A stretch of DNA of 64,000 nucleotides from Nematopogon swammerdamellus (GCA_946902875.1 OX336350.1:21132048-21196047), one strand, 5' to 3'; shown: positions 21,271-32,475, counted from the first letter of the stretch. The notes: generated from the letters alone by a model not told the origin. Program-made: numbers and translations.

Positions 21271-22022
21271 AGTGAAATGTAAGTACATAGGTAGTAGCAA
21301 AAGTTGAGTGTGAGAATTGATAATAATGAATTATGTATAAGAATACTTCTTAATATTTAATAATACATGTAAATACATGCTAGTTAAATAAAAGCTATTC
21401 ATGTAAATATATAAATTACTAGAAAATTTCTGGTAATTTTTTAGAAATAGTGATGACTATTTCTAAAAACTTGCCACTGCCTAAGTGGCAAACATTTTTG
21501 TAAATGGACGTAAAAAAAAGTATCCAGCGAAGATTCTTGCCAGTTCTTCTTCGCTGTGATAATCGAACTGGCAAAATTTCTAAAACTGTTAAAATATGAC
21601 GAATCCGAGTGCAGTGTACTGTATATGGATGATCAATAAAAATAAAGAATAAAAAACTAAATATATAAAATATTATATATAAATTAATATGCATACACAC
21701 TTTTCCATCCAGGTATGAAAAAAGATTGTTTTTAAAGAATGTAGGTCTGTTGTGAAAATTATTCTTGCAGCGACCGCGACGATGCCTCGGTTGAGAACAC
21801 CTGTGCTGGTTGCAATACCTCACGGAATCTGTGTTTCTTAATACGAACGGATAAAAGATAAAATTTTCTCAATGTTTATCTATTCACGTTTGTAACATTT
21901 AATTCCATTGAAATATTCAACATTGATAAACATAAAAGTTTACATTAAAAATAATACCTACTTAATAAAAGTGGCTCGGTTGGCACTCATCGCAGTAAGA
22001 TGAGGAGAAGTGAGGAATTTAT
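21271..22022. other. AT-rich spacer with a LINE 3'-end relic
   Basis: Around 21495-21660 is a plus-strand LINE 3' end of the type CCAGTTCTTCTTCGCTGTG ... ATGGATGATCAATAAA, related to the pieces at 30.53-30.66 and 39.11-39.25 kb. No gene is supported. Confidence 0.5.
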
Positions 22023-22137
22023 GGCACGAATGAAAGGAAGCACTGACTTGGCACCTAGGCACCTACTTCACCAAGGTGTTATGGGCTGACATCACGGGTG
22101 TTGTAGGTGATGTAACTAGTCAGATTTTATAAAAAAA
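22023..22137 (+). mobile_element. SINE-A tail fragment
   Basis: GAAAGGAAGCACTGAC, GTGTTATGGGCTGACATCAC, TTGTAGGTGATGTA and an A-rich end. Confidence 0.8.
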
Positions 22138-22696
22138 GGCGGTCAAATGCGAGTTGAACTCGCGTGAAGAGGGTTCCGTACCATTTCGTTTTCCGTGAGA
22201 ACTTTAAGACTTTAAGACGGATTTTTGTTAAGGTTTTCCTGTAAACTTTAAGAGAGACCCTATATTCCCTATTCCAATTTCAAAGTTTTAAGACTCAGTA
22301 GTTTCGGAGATAATAAGGGGGGGGGGGGGGGGGGGGGGAGGAGGGGGGGAGATATTCTTTAATAACTTTTGATATAAAATTAAAATAAAATATATTGAAA
22401 ATTATAAGAAAATATAAAAATATATTTCTTACAACGAGCCCTTTTCTATAGGACACATGATTGATGCAGTTGAAAACAAATTTGTTTTCCTTTCTCATTT
22501 TCCCCCAAAATTGACCCTCAAAATCTAAATTCCCGTGATCGCTTCATCAAACTCTATACATATAAGTACTAAATTGTGTATTATTTTTCAACTGTTTTCG
22601 TCCAGTATATTCGGAGAAAACAAGCTGTGATAGACGGGCTTTTGAGAAGCCATTGTCTCTAATAGTATTTTTATTTTCTCTTATCTTTTTTTCTGT
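22138..22696. other. Repeat relic and a 22-G run
   Basis: It starts with the dispersed-repeat end GGTCAAATGCGAGTTGAACT ... GAGGGTTCCGTACC (relative of copies at 27.5, 43.7 and 59.3 kb). G22 lies at 22317-22338 and is followed by a second G-rich run. The rest is AT-rich and empty. Confidence 0.5.
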
Positions 22697-22880
22697 CTCA
22701 TCACTAAGGTGTGGAATTGTCTGCCGGAGAGGGGTGCTCCCCGATTCCTTTAACCAGGAGCTCTTCAAATGTCATACCAACAGTCCGCAAGTCTGCTGGC
22801 ATGGCACCTCGTTGAATTGGCTGTATGGAGCACGTTTGGTCCCTCGGCGCAGCTGCACATACTGATTCTCAATAAATAAA
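22697..22880 (+). mobile_element. Jockey-like LINE 3' end
   Basis: It encodes KVWNCLPERGAP in the family's carboxy terminus (compare RVWN.LP in other copies). It continues through GTCCGCAAGTCTGCTGGCATG and TTGGCTGTATGG to AATAAATAAAT. Very short and decayed. Confidence 0.65.
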
Positions 22881-23212
22881 TTGAGACAATATTCACCAGA
22901 CCAGGTCACGACCGCGACCTGGTCTGATCAAATAAACGAGCGAGGGTCGCCCCGCCCCGCCCCGCCCCGTGGCCGCCCACAGTTTGGGCGGATTTAGAGG
23001 ATTAGCCTCAGTAATGAGATACTTATCAAGCCAACTGTTGTTGTTGTTGTAATAATACCGATACAAGAGGCTGTGCGTCTCTGTCGCTCTCATTAGAAGT
23101 AAGAGAGAGAGAGAGACGGACTGTCTCTTATGACATATTGTGTGTGTACTAAAAAAACTTAACCAAGAGGGTGGGTTTAATGTCTTTGACTTAACCTATA
23201 GTGTTCGGTCGA
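22881..23212. other. Spacer with simple repeats
   Basis: A short TTG run (about 23035-23050), a GCCCC run (about 22950-22968) and an AG run (23099-23117). No gene. Confidence 0.5.
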
Positions 23213-23553
23213 GTTAAGCAACCCTGAGAGTACTCTTTTCTATTCTGTGCCCTGAGCGCGGTCAGAACTTGGATGGGTGACCGCTCGTCCGTTAGAGGCT
23301 GACCATGTTTCGGATTATATCTGTAGGTCCCTTCCCTTCTTACTTACTAGGTGGTAGGGTTTAACCCGCCCGGGTTGATACCACCGCACTGAATGAAACG
23401 TCGGTCGAAACGGCTATGAAATAGTTCGTGTTTTCCCTCCAGTTCAGTTTAGGGAAGCACTGACACTGCACCTAGCTCAACCGGTGTTATGGGCTGATAT
23501 CGTGGATGTTGTAGGTGATGTAGCTAACTGTGTCGTTTTCCATAAAAAAAAAA
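23213..23553 (+). mobile_element. SINE-A copy, 5S-like segment kept
   Basis: Begins TAAGCAACC, has a small insertion, then GAGCGCGGTCAGAACTTGG and GATGGGTGACCGC (5S-like), a mutated B box, the body and tail, and a long A run. Confidence 0.85.
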
Positions 23554-24270
23554 ATAAGCACCATCCGACTGGGATATGATGTCAACACCAACCGACAAGA
23601 TCAACCAACCGACAGAGATAGGAAAAGCGCCGGGGGGTAGACGGCCACCGATCGCTGTTCTGTGAACTAGCCCATGGCGAATCTGCATAACATAACATTC
23701 AATTCAAAACACGTTGCCTTCTTGGTAGTATATGCAACCCTCTTACTATATTCAACCTAGATTAAATTGTATTCCATGCAACATTAAATTCAACAACATT
23801 TCATAATTAAGTTCGTTGCACACTTGTAACGTTCTCCAACGAAGCCTTCTGTAGCGACGAGACTGACTGAGAGAGTGCCACGTACCTATTGTATTTGAGA
23901 TTAATGAATTTACGAGTACAGTTTCTCTCAACGCCTTATTGAGAGAATACTCATTCTCATTTCGAAAGCACAGAATCAGTTAGAGAGATACGACAATTCT
24001 AAATTTGAAAAGAAAGTCTAAATCCCCTTTAATAAATTAACGTAAGAAAACGTGTCAGATTTCGGTTTATATGAAGTATCTATAGGGTGACGTACTGGAG
24101 ACTCGAGAAACGGACACAACACGCCGATGAAATGAAAAACGTACTCATTTAAAATGCAACGTAATCAGCAATGGGTACATTATCTCAATGTTGCTGAATA
24201 TTTATGAATTCGATACAAGCGATCCGAACTCCAACCGATCATTGTTTTTTTTTATTTTTTATTTTTTAAA
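23554..24270. other. Spacer, nothing recognised
   Basis: No gene or repeat end supported. Confidence 0.4.
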
Positions 24271-24587
24271 CTGGCACGGTTGGCTTCATCACCTACAACA
24301 TCCGTGATGTCAGCCCATAACACCGGGTGAGCTAGGTGCCATGTCAGTGCTTCCCTTCGGTCGTGCCGGTTACACTGAACTAGACGGAAAACACGAACTA
24401 TTTACATTGCCGTAAACGTCTCGGTCGAAACGGCTATGTAAATAGTTCGTGTTTTCCGTCCAGTTCAGTGTAGCCGACATGAAATGAAGGGAAGCACTGA
24501 CATGACACCTAGTTCACCCGGTGTTTATGGACTGACATCACGGATGTTGTAGGTGATGTAGCCAACCGTGTCAGTATCTATAAAAAA
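24271..24587. repeat. Two SINE-A tails joined head to head (palindrome)
   Basis: A minus-strand copy (24271 to about 24414) abuts a plus-strand copy (about 24415-24587). The junction lies at GCCGTAAACGTCTCGG in the body. Both poly(A) ends point outward. The arms match over about 130 bp with a few differences, so the DNA can fold back on itself. Confidence 0.85.
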
Positions 24588-24952
24588 TACCTACTAAGTA
24601 CCTATATGAAAAAAAAATTGTAACGTTTCTGCATAAACAAAACCATAACGAAGAGTCATCCGAGATTCCAAAGACTCGAATGACTCCAGCCATCACTCAA
24701 ACGCTCACTTGCCATGAGGCTGTCACCGGCACCATAGCTGCACGTAACTATTGTGCGAGAGGTTACATCACCGCATCGTGGCCCGCGCATCTCTTCGAAA
24801 TATTACGCTGACGCTTTCTCCGTGCCGCGCCGGCCCGAAAACCACTACAGCAACCGTCTCGTGCCAGCTCACAGTTCATTTACTACAGATGAATAGATTG
24901 TGCCGTGACACTGTTTCAGTGGAGGGTGAACTTGGGAACGGCCCGTATTATA

Positions 24953-25675
24953 CAGGGTGTCTCAGGATAGGGTTTCGTAACTTCAGGGTTCGAAAGGGGT
25001 CCATATTTGAAGACGAAAAGTTTTTTTCCAGATTCGGTCATTCTATAGTACTTTTTGGTGAAAATCGTTTCATCGAGCTTTGATGGACGAATATCATCCG
25101 CCTTTAATAAATAAAAATAAAATGACTAACTTACATGCTTAACTAGTAGAATTGAACTGAATGTAGATAAATTCCAAACACTTAAATATTGTATTGTATT
25201 GTATTGTATATATTTATTGCACTCAAATAGAATATGGGCAAAAGGTGACACTTAATGCCTCTAGGCATTTTCTAACAGGGTACCTTTGGGGTATGATAAC
25301 TGCTAGGTGAGTGGCGGAAAGAGAAATTGTATGGTATGACAGAAATATTATGGTATGACAGATGTACGGGAATACAAAAGATAGATAAACTTAAATATGA
25401 ATAATTAAATACTATACCTATATACTATAATAAATATGAATAACATCAAAAGAAAAAGGGGATTGGACTAGGTCATTGCACTCCCTAGACCTAGACAGTA
25501 TTGTTGCCAAATCTCACTGTTCATCGAGTTTTTATTACAATTTAAAATAATTGTGTAAGAAAAAAAAAATAAGGAATTTCCATTAGAGTGATAAGTATTT
25601 TTTTCTTCTAATAATGAGTACTTTCTATTCCTGAATTTTCTCAAGCCAATCCTGAAACATCCTGTAGAAGAGTAT
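24953..25675. mobile_element. MITE with CAGGGTGT-type ends
   Basis: Left end TACAGGGTGTCTCAGGAT and right end ATCCTGAAACATCCTGTA are imperfect inverted repeats flanked by TA. This fits the Tc1/mariner-like style (inferred). A CR1-like LINE tail (25188-25440) sits within it. No transposase is present. Confidence 0.55.
25188..25440 (-). mobile_element. CR1/Jockey-like LINE 3' untranslated end
   Basis: Reverse complement of 52210-52480: CAATAAATATATACAATAC tail, GCCTAGAGGCATTAAG, ATACCCCAAAGG. It ends in repeated ACAAT units and has no coding part left. Confidence 0.7.
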
Positions 25676-26003
25676 CATGCCCGCTTGCCATATCGATATG
25701 AACTATGAACGTGCGACTATGAGACGGTTCGAGCGGTGTGAATGCTTGGGAATGTCGCGCCGACGAGAACGGTTCTCATGAATGGTTAGATTGGTGAGGA
25801 ACGAGATGAGTGTTGGGTTGAATTGCGCATTTTAATCATGTCAGTATTCTCGTTACGATGATGGCTTGTATGTAATCGCACAATTTGAGAAAATAAACGT
25901 GTGTGTGTGTGACAGCAGGCAACATACAATGAGTGAGCCTCTGGGATGAGCGCCGTTCACATATGACAGATGAAGATCCTGGTTTGGCTATCCATAGGAT
26001 CTG
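25615..26003 (+). repeat. Segmental duplication, copy 1
   Basis: Nearly identical to 26353-26805. It runs from GAGTACTTTCTATTCCTG to GGATCTGACGG. It has a short GT run (about 25899-25910), against a long one in copy 2. Direct orientation, offset about 740 bp. Confidence 0.9.
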
Positions 26004-26037
26004 ACGGATAAAATGGTGTTTATTTTTATTTGTATCG

Positions 26038-26345
26038 AAACTGATACGGTTGTCTTCATCACCTACAACATTCGTGATGTCAGCCCATAACACCGGGTGA
26101 ACTTGGTGCCACGTCAGTGCTTCCCTTCCGTCGTGCCGGCTACACTGAACTGGACGGAAAACACAAACTATTTACATAGCCGTTTCGACCGACCTTTCAT
26201 TCAGTGCGGTGGTACCAATCGGTGCGGGCTAAACCCCACCACCTAGTAATATAAGAAGGGAGTCATATCCCTTAGTCGCTTTTTACGACATACACGGGGA
26301 GAGATTCAGTGGGGCTATTCTTTTAGAGTACCGGCCCCAAACGGT
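26038..26345 (-). mobile_element. SINE-A body with head B (chimera)
   Basis: On the minus strand it starts with head B (GGGGCCGGTACTC, GTAAAAAGCGACTAAGGGAT) and switches to the SINE-A body at GACTCCCTTCTTATATTACT. The usual SINE-A tail follows. It lies between the two copies of the segmental duplication. Confidence 0.85.
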
Positions 26346-26352
26346 ATGAGTA

Positions 26353-26805
26353 CGGAGTACTTTCTATTCCTGAATTTTCTCAAGCCAATCCTGAAACATC
26401 CTGTAGAAGAGTATCATGCCCGCTTGCCATATCGATATGAACTATGAACGTGCGACTATGAGACGGTTCGAGCGGTGTGAATGCTTGGGAATGTCGCGCC
26501 GACGAGAACGGTTCTCATGAATGGTTAGATTGGTGAGGAACGAGATGAGTGTTGGGTTGAATTGCGCATTTTAATCATGTCAGTATTCTCGTTACGATGA
26601 TGCCTTGTATGTAATCGCACAATTTGAGGAAATAAACGTGTGTGTGTGTGTGTGTGTGTGTGAGGGTGTGTGAGAGGGTGTGTGAGGGTGTGTGTGTGTG
26701 TGTGTGACAGCAGGCAACATACAATGAGTGAACCTCTGGAATGAGCGCCGTTCACGTATGACAGATGAATATCCTGGTTTGGCTATCCATAGGATCTGAC
26801 GAACA
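26353..26805 (+). repeat. Segmental duplication, copy 2
   Basis: The same unit as 25615-26003 plus an expanded GT tract. Differences by eye are a few substitutions and the microsatellite. Confidence 0.9.
26637..26706. repeat. GT microsatellite
   Basis: About 70 bp of GT units with GAG interruptions. Copy 1 of the duplication has only a few units, so the tract expanded after the duplication. Confidence 0.9.
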
Positions 26806-26989
26806 AAATGTTGGAGTGATTTTGAGTGTATCAGATGTTTTTTATATTAAGTTTTAGATGTTTTTTTAGAACCTAGTTAAAGGTTGACTGAAAAAAAAAT
26901 CAAGCGTAGTCATAAGTCCGCCTCTGCTCACACCTATGTATTTCTTGTTTGTTTTTATTTTTGCCGAATCCTTTTTAACCTGAGGGTCT

Positions 26990-27115
26990 CTAAACTTCCT
27001 ATCTACAGGCTAGAGTCCAGACAGCCCGGCAACAGTCCGATAATCTGCTGGATGCTCACTGAGAGAGCTGGTTTCGCGAAGCACAGGCCACCAAGCTAGT
27101 TTTAATAAAAAAATT
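26990..27115 (+). mobile_element. Jockey-like LINE 3'-end relic
   Basis: GCTAGAGTCCAGACAGCC, GGCAACAGTCCG and CACTGAGAGAGCTGG resemble the LINE end at 55945-56300 (reverse complement). Confidence 0.5.
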
Positions 27116-27469
27116 AAGTTTTTAGGGTTCCGTACAGGACCTTATTTCTAAGACTACGCCGTCTGACCCACCTTTAAAAGGCTGCAGTATATTTTGAATC
27201 GTAATAGGTAGCCGGTTAAAATGTTTATGAATTAAATGTTATTATGGCGGATGTCCTACCAAATAATAATAATAAAATCCCTAGGGCCCGACCATCGGTA
27301 GCTTGGGTTCGCCCCGCCGCCGCCGCCGAAATTAATTTTTATATTAATTTTAGGTTTTAATAAAAAAAAATGTCAAATTTATATAAAAAGGAACGTGTAA
27401 ATAAATCGATAATATAATAAAAAAAAACATAAATAAAAAAATGGGTGTTTTTTCTACGTTTTTGTTCTT

Positions 27470-27700
27470 TCGTAAAATCGGTCAAACTGGGTGTGATCGT
27501 AGTGTAAAATCTAAAATAAAACAACAAATAATATAAGAAACGGCCAAATGGAAGTCCGGCTCGCGCTAAGGATCTCTAACTGAAGAAAAGAAAAGGATTT
27601 CTTTTTTTTTTGTAAATACATGACACAATTATATTGTGTGGTGGTACGGAACCCTCGGTGCGCGAGTCCGACTCGCACTTGACCTGTTTAATTTTTTTAT
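27470..27700 (+). repeat. Dispersed repeat with CGGCCAA / GGTACGGAACC ends
   Basis: Contains ACAACAAATAATATAAG, AACGGCCAAATGGAAGTCC and GGTGGTACGGAACCCTCGG with GCGCGAGTCCGACTCGC. Related copies are at 43580-43825 and 59254-59605. I know this as an abundant insect repeat but cannot give a class. Confidence 0.5.
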
Positions 27701-27747
27701 TTTTCTTTCAACTGAGCGTGAAAAAGTTTTTAATGATGACTAATTGT

Positions 27748-28075
27748 ACCGTGTGGGGCCGGTACTTTAAAAGAATAGCCCCACTGCATCTCCCCCCGTG
27801 TATGTCGTAAAAGGCGACTAAGGGATATGACTCCCTTCTTATATTACTAGGTGGTATGGTTTAACCCGCGCGGGTTGGTACCACCGCACTGAATGAAAGG
27901 TAGGTCGAAACGGCTATGTAAATAGTTTGTGTTTTCCGTCCAATTCAGTGTAGCCGGCACGACCGAAGGGAAGCACTGACGTGGCACCAAGTTCACCCGG
28001 TGTTATGGGCTGACATCACGGATGTTGGAGGTGATGTCACCAACCGTGTCAGTATCCATAAAAAAAAAAACTAAA
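27748..28075 (+). mobile_element. SINE-A body with head B (chimera), complete
   Basis: Head B (GTGTGGGGCCGGTACTTTAA, TAGCCCCACTGCATCTC, GTAAAAGGCGACTAAGGGAT) runs straight into TGACTCCCTTCTTATATTAC of the SINE-A body, then the full tail and an A run. The tRNA/5S head of SINE-A is absent. This is the cleanest head swap in the window. Confidence 0.88.
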
Positions 28076-28526
28076 CTAAAAGAAAATAAAGGCGTGTTTT
28101 GATTAGGTAGGTACTCTAATGAAAACGTACAGCTGTCAGTTTCATAATGTCTCTTTGTTTATTAATTTCACGGGTAATACTTTCAATTAGTTACTCCATT
28201 GTCGGCTAAGTGAGTTATGTTACGTTTAGATAAGTGCAACTTGCGGATTCTTGAGTCAGGAAACAATGGCTTGTGATTTTGTGCGCTTTCCATCGTTGGT
28301 CACAGCGGAGGGCGGAGTGGGAGCGGCGCGGGGCGGGCGGTGCCCACCGTGAAATACTTACTTACCTTACTCATTGCATCACACTGGTGAAGGAAAACAC
28401 TTTGTGAAACATGTACTGTGCACACATATGTTAACAAAACACTGCCTACCTACATTCTAAGTGTTCCGTATCCTGTAGGTCCCTTCCCTTGCCCCTTACT
28501 ATTTTTTTTTATTTTTTTTATGTATA
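28076..28526. other. Spacer, nothing recognised
   Basis: A GC-rich patch lies at 28305-28345. The tail of this stretch (about 28465-28500) has a short body-like GTAGGTCCCTTCCCTTGCCC from a SINE-C. Confidence 0.4.
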
Positions 28527-28838
28527 CTGACACGGTTGGCTACATCACCTACAACATCCGTGATGTCAGCCCATAACACCGGGTGAACTTGGTGCCACGT
28601 CAGTGCTTCCCTTCGGTCGTGTCGGCTACACTAAACTGGACGGAAAACACAAAATAAATACATAGCTGTTTCGACCGACCTTTCATTCAGTGCGGTGGTT
28701 ACAACCCGGGCGGGTTAAACCCTACCACCTAGTAATATAAGAAGGGAGTCATATCCCTTAGTCGCCTTTTACGACATACACGGAGAGAGATGCAGTGGGG
28801 CTATTCTTTTAAAGTACCGGCCCCACACGGTACAGAGG
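28527..28838 (-). mobile_element. SINE-A body with head B (chimera)
   Basis: Same architecture as 27748-28075, opposite orientation. Ends on the left with a T run and on the right with the GGGGCTATTC ... GCCCCAC hairpin of head B. Confidence 0.87.
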
Positions 28839-28846
28839 TGGTAGGC

Positions 28847-29056
28847 TCAAATTGTAGCCGACTGGATTGATACCACCGTACTGGATGTAAGATGGCCGCA
28901 TAGCAGCCTCGGTTGTGTTCTCCTCTAGTCCAGTATAGTCAGCAATCCAGGGAAGTCTCCGGTGTGGGACCTACCTCCTCGGAGGTGATATTGGCTGGTC
29001 GGAGCATATGCTTGGGCCCCTCCGACTCATCCACCCATATCGGATTATATAGAAAA
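28847..29056 (+). mobile_element. SINE-C, 5'-truncated
   Basis: GTGGTAGGCTCAAATTGTAG, ACCACCGTACTGGATGTAAG, GAGGTGATATTGGCTGGTCG, CACCCATATCGGATTA and A-rich end. Confidence 0.87.
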
Positions 29057-29165
29057 ACATCCTTATATCGATAGAAATAACGAATGCTGATATTTTAGTA
29101 AGTATACACATTTTATTACCTTTCCACAGATTCCGACATACATAAATTTTTTTTATGTTTTTATA

Positions 29166-29572
29166 CAGGGTGTCCCAAAACTCAACGTCAAGCGGGAACC
29201 AGGAAGTAGGCCAGTTTATGAGTACCCAGGGAAAAATAAGAAAAAAAATCGGAGTCATTTGTTTTTTATGGTATGAGTATTTTTTTGAGAAACGTTGAAA
29301 ATTGACATTTTTTGGTACTACGACTACAAATTTGCAAATATAATTGTTAAAAAAAAATTATTGGAGTTCTAATATAAATAACTCTGCTATTGATTATTAT
29401 CCCAAACAAAACCAGAATGCCTGTAGTTTTACCAAAAAAAATATTCAGTTAAATTTTTTTCTAAAAAAATAAATGACTCAGATGTTTTTTTCTTATTTTC
29501 CCCTGGGTAGTCATCAACTGGCCTACTTACTCCCTGGTTCCCGCTTGACGTTGAGTTTTGGGACACGGTGTT
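29166..29572. mobile_element. MITE with ~70-bp terminal inverted repeats
   Basis: Left end CAGGGTGTCCCAAAACTCAA and the matching right end TTGAGTTTTGGGACACGGTG extend about 70 bp inward (GCGGGAACCAGG / CCTGGTTCCCGC, GGCCAGTT / AACTGGCC). Flanked by TA on both sides. The interior is AT-rich and non-coding. Style fits Tc1/mariner-derived elements. Confidence 0.8.
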
Positions 29573-29860
29573 TATAGAATTTTCGTTTTGTTTTGCAAAT
29601 GCGACGTTTTACACTGATCCTAGCGCCGTCGTAACACTAAGTCATTGACACAGATTCAGTCAGTACGGTTCGTCGTCAAAGTGTTTATGTAAAGTACTCT
29701 ACACTACAGGGAAATATACGAGTATCATCAAAGTGTTCAATATTTTTTTCATTAACAAGCAGCGTGTAGTGTTTTACGACGTAGCTGTGGGCGTGGCTTG
29801 ATCACGCGCCCGGAAGCCGCTTCATGACGCGGAAAGTGGAGGAAACTCACATCACTCATA

Positions 29861-29900
29861 TAGCTTTTGCCCGTGGCTTCGCTCGCGGCAATGCTGGTTT
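29861..29900 (-). mobile_element. Helitron-like 3' terminus
   Basis: Minus strand reads GCGAGCGAAGCCACGGGCAA then AAGCTA. This is the hairpin plus CTRR-type end typical of insect Helitrons. The rest of the element is not recognisable. Confidence 0.55.
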
Positions 29901-29943
29901 AGCTTGGGAGTTGGATATAGGTATATATACTTTTTTTTTTATA

Positions 29944-30312
29944 GAAACGGACACGGTTGGCTACATCACATAATACATCCGTGATGTCACCCCATAACAC
30001 CTTGGTGAATTAGGTGGCATGTCAGTGCTTCCCATCGGTCGTGCCGGCTACACTGAACTCGACGGAAAATACGAACTATTTCCATATCCGTTTTAACCGA
30101 CCTTCCATTCAGTGCGGTGGTACCAACCCGGGAGGGTTTATCTCTACCACCTAGTAAGGTAAGAAGGGAAGGGACCTAGTGTTTTACGTGGAATTCGAAC
30201 CACGTTGAGCCTCCAACGGTCGAGCGGTCACCCATCCGTCCACTGACCGCGCTCAGGTGTGCTTATGATCCGACCGACAGTCGACCGACCGCACCACCGA
30301 GCTACCGTGACG
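29944..30312 (-). mobile_element. SINE-A, full length
   Basis: Minus-strand head: GGTAGCTCGGTGGTGCGG (A box), CTGAGCGCGGTCAG with GATGGGTGACCGC (5S-like), and a well preserved B box GTGGTTCGAATTCCAC, followed by the body and tail. Confidence 0.88.
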
Positions 30313-30407
30313 TTGCATACATATTTAACAAATTAGCCAGCGTACGTTGATTTTTGCGGCGCGGTCGTATTTTTTTTTCCGCATCGCAAAGTGTTTTCGT
30401 TCAGTGA

Positions 30408-30748
30408 TCAGTACCCTAATCACGAGATTAACCTACACCGCGTACTACGCTACGCCGTGTTCTCCGCATCATTTTGTATGGAGAAACGAAGTTCGCAAAT
30501 CTATCACTAGAGGCGCTGCTCCGTTTTTGTATTGTATTGTATTGTTTATTGATCATTCTTATGGCAGTTAGACTGCGCTCGAACTTGTTACAATTTGTTC
30601 TATCCGGTTCGATTACACCCACGAAGAAGAACCGACAAGAAACTTCGCAGGGTAAGAAACTTCGCAGGGTTTCTCCATACATAATGATGCGGAGACACGG
30701 CGAAGCGTAGTACGCAGTGTAGTTTAAATCTCGTGATTAGGGTACTGA
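30408..30748. mobile_element. MITE with ~90-bp inverted ends around a LINE tail
   Basis: TCAGTACCCTAATCACGAGA at the left and its complement ending GGGTACTGA at the right. The arms continue to GTATGGAGAAAC / GTTTCTCCATAC. Between them (about 30528-30660) is a minus-strand LINE 3' end with AATAAACAATACAATAC, GAACTTGTTACAATTTG and CGACAAGAAACTTCGC. No target duplication was found. Confidence 0.65.
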
Positions 30749-31191
30749 CCCTTGAAGAAATATCGTGATGGTACATAGCCTATCATGTCTGGATATGACA
30801 TATTTCATTCGTGAAACCCGCACGTTAGCCGAATCAGCCAAAGCAGCTGTTGCATCCAGACAGATAGACGATGTGCTTTATAATAATAGTGCATATTTAG
30901 CGCAAGCGCGTTACTTATCTCCGTTGACTGCCACTTCATTGTCCATCCTAACCTACGTGGATCTTAGCCAACTCTATTTATATCCAAGGTGTTAGAGGAG
31001 GCGACACCTCAAGATCAGCTTTAATTATTGGAGCATTATGGAGGTCCATAATATAAAATATATTTCAATATTATTATGTAATTTATAGGGTTTTTTTAGA
31101 CTTACGGAATTTATAGGTACATAAATATAATGTGTATTACCTATATTAGTGTAGGCAGTGGCAAACACTTTTGTAAACGTAGACTAAGTAT
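30749..31191. other. Spacer, nothing recognised
   Basis: AT-rich with no supported frame. The last part (31150-31190) resembles GGCAGTGGCAAACA of the 21.48-kb relic. Confidence 0.4.
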
Positions 31192-31437
31192 GCCCTTCTT
31201 ATATTACTAGGTGGTAGGGATTAACCCGCCCGGGTTGATACCACCGCACTGAATGAAAGGTTGGTCGAAACGGCTATGTAAATAGTTTGTGTTTTCCGTC
31301 CAGTTTAGTGTAGCCGGCACGACCGAAGGGAAGCACTGACGTGGCACCAAGGTCACCCGGTGTTATGGGCTAACATCGCGGATGTTGTAGGTGATGTAGC
31401 CAACCGTGTCAGTTTCCATAACAAAAAAAAAAAAAAG
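31192..31437 (+). mobile_element. SINE-A (head-B subfamily), 5'-truncated
   Basis: Starts at CCCTTCTTATATTACTAGG, which marks the head-B version of the body. Full tail and A run. Confidence 0.85.
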
Positions 31438-32194
31438 TGGACGCGAAAAAAAAGGAACCAACATTTTAGGTTTCATTATAAAAAGCTCTAAAGATGATTT
31501 TGGACATTTACTATTAGATTTATGTTACAAATCATTACAAATGGCACCTGGCAGTCACGAAAATTGTCGTCACAAGTGCAAGAAAAGGTTAAGCGATCGA
31601 CTATATGATTTCAATTGATTTATAAAATCTAGTTTGAAAATAAACAGACATTACATAACATTCTGACTGAGTACAATAACTTCTGCTATTTTGAGCACAG
31701 AGCAGACCTCTATCTAATAAGTAGAGTAGAGATTATATTTTGAAATGTCTTAATACTATGAAATACTCATTTTATTACATAGTCATTAAATTTAAATGAA
31801 AACTATAAATCAAGCGATTAATTAAATTTTCATCTATAAATTTAACTAAATTATAATTTGTAAATTTTCTCAATGACTTCGGCCTGGTATGGTTCTTAGG
31901 ACGGCGGCGGCGGCGGAGGCGGCCGCGTTGCCCTATGTATCCGCAGATTAACTCTTTGCCGGAGATTGGAGAGGCAACACTGGTTTCCACAGGGCCGTCT
32001 TATGTACAAAATTTTACGCTTCTTATTTTTCTTTATTTTTATGTATTTTTCAGATTTTTTTAGATTTGGTTAAATTTTGTTCACTGTTTAAACAATATTC
32101 AGAAATCTCACTAGGATTCCGATTTAGATTCAGATTTATAAATTTTAACGGCAATTCTTAGTAAAATATACTAAAAATTGAGCTTCACTCCTCT
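31438..32194. other. AT-rich spacer
   Basis: No gene. A short GGC-triplet run lies at 31902-31922. Confidence 0.4.
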
Positions 32195-32475
32195 TTTTCA
32201 GTGCCTAAACGATGACGTGACGTCGGCACTTTGGGGCCCTCATCGAGCCGGGGAACCTGGGCTCCTGCCCCATGTGCCCTTATGGAAAAGACTTCCCTGG
32301 GTTTTCAATAGCTGCCGCCAACCTGGAACCCACCTCGAGGAGGAATCGCTTGGTCTCCTCTGACCACGTACCGATCGCCTTGACGGCGAACCGGTAGTTG
32401 CATCTTTAATACCTTAGTTTGCGTTTCCTACTGGCCAAAGCCTCCATCTCCTCAGCCTCAAGCGAACATGATGAT
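32195..32475 (-). pseudogene. RLE-type LINE carboxy-terminal relic
   Basis: Minus strand encodes YRFAVKAIGTWSEETKRFLL and EVGSRLAAA. These match the [19 protein letters not shown] segment of the 57.1-kb copy. It then decays, and the conserved IQRGNAAS end is not found. Confidence 0.6.

Noticed and set aside
21419..21823. 134-codon minus-strand frame as a gene
   Set aside because: It overlaps a plus-strand LINE 3' end with AATAAA signals, and its residues are typical of translated AT-rich DNA.
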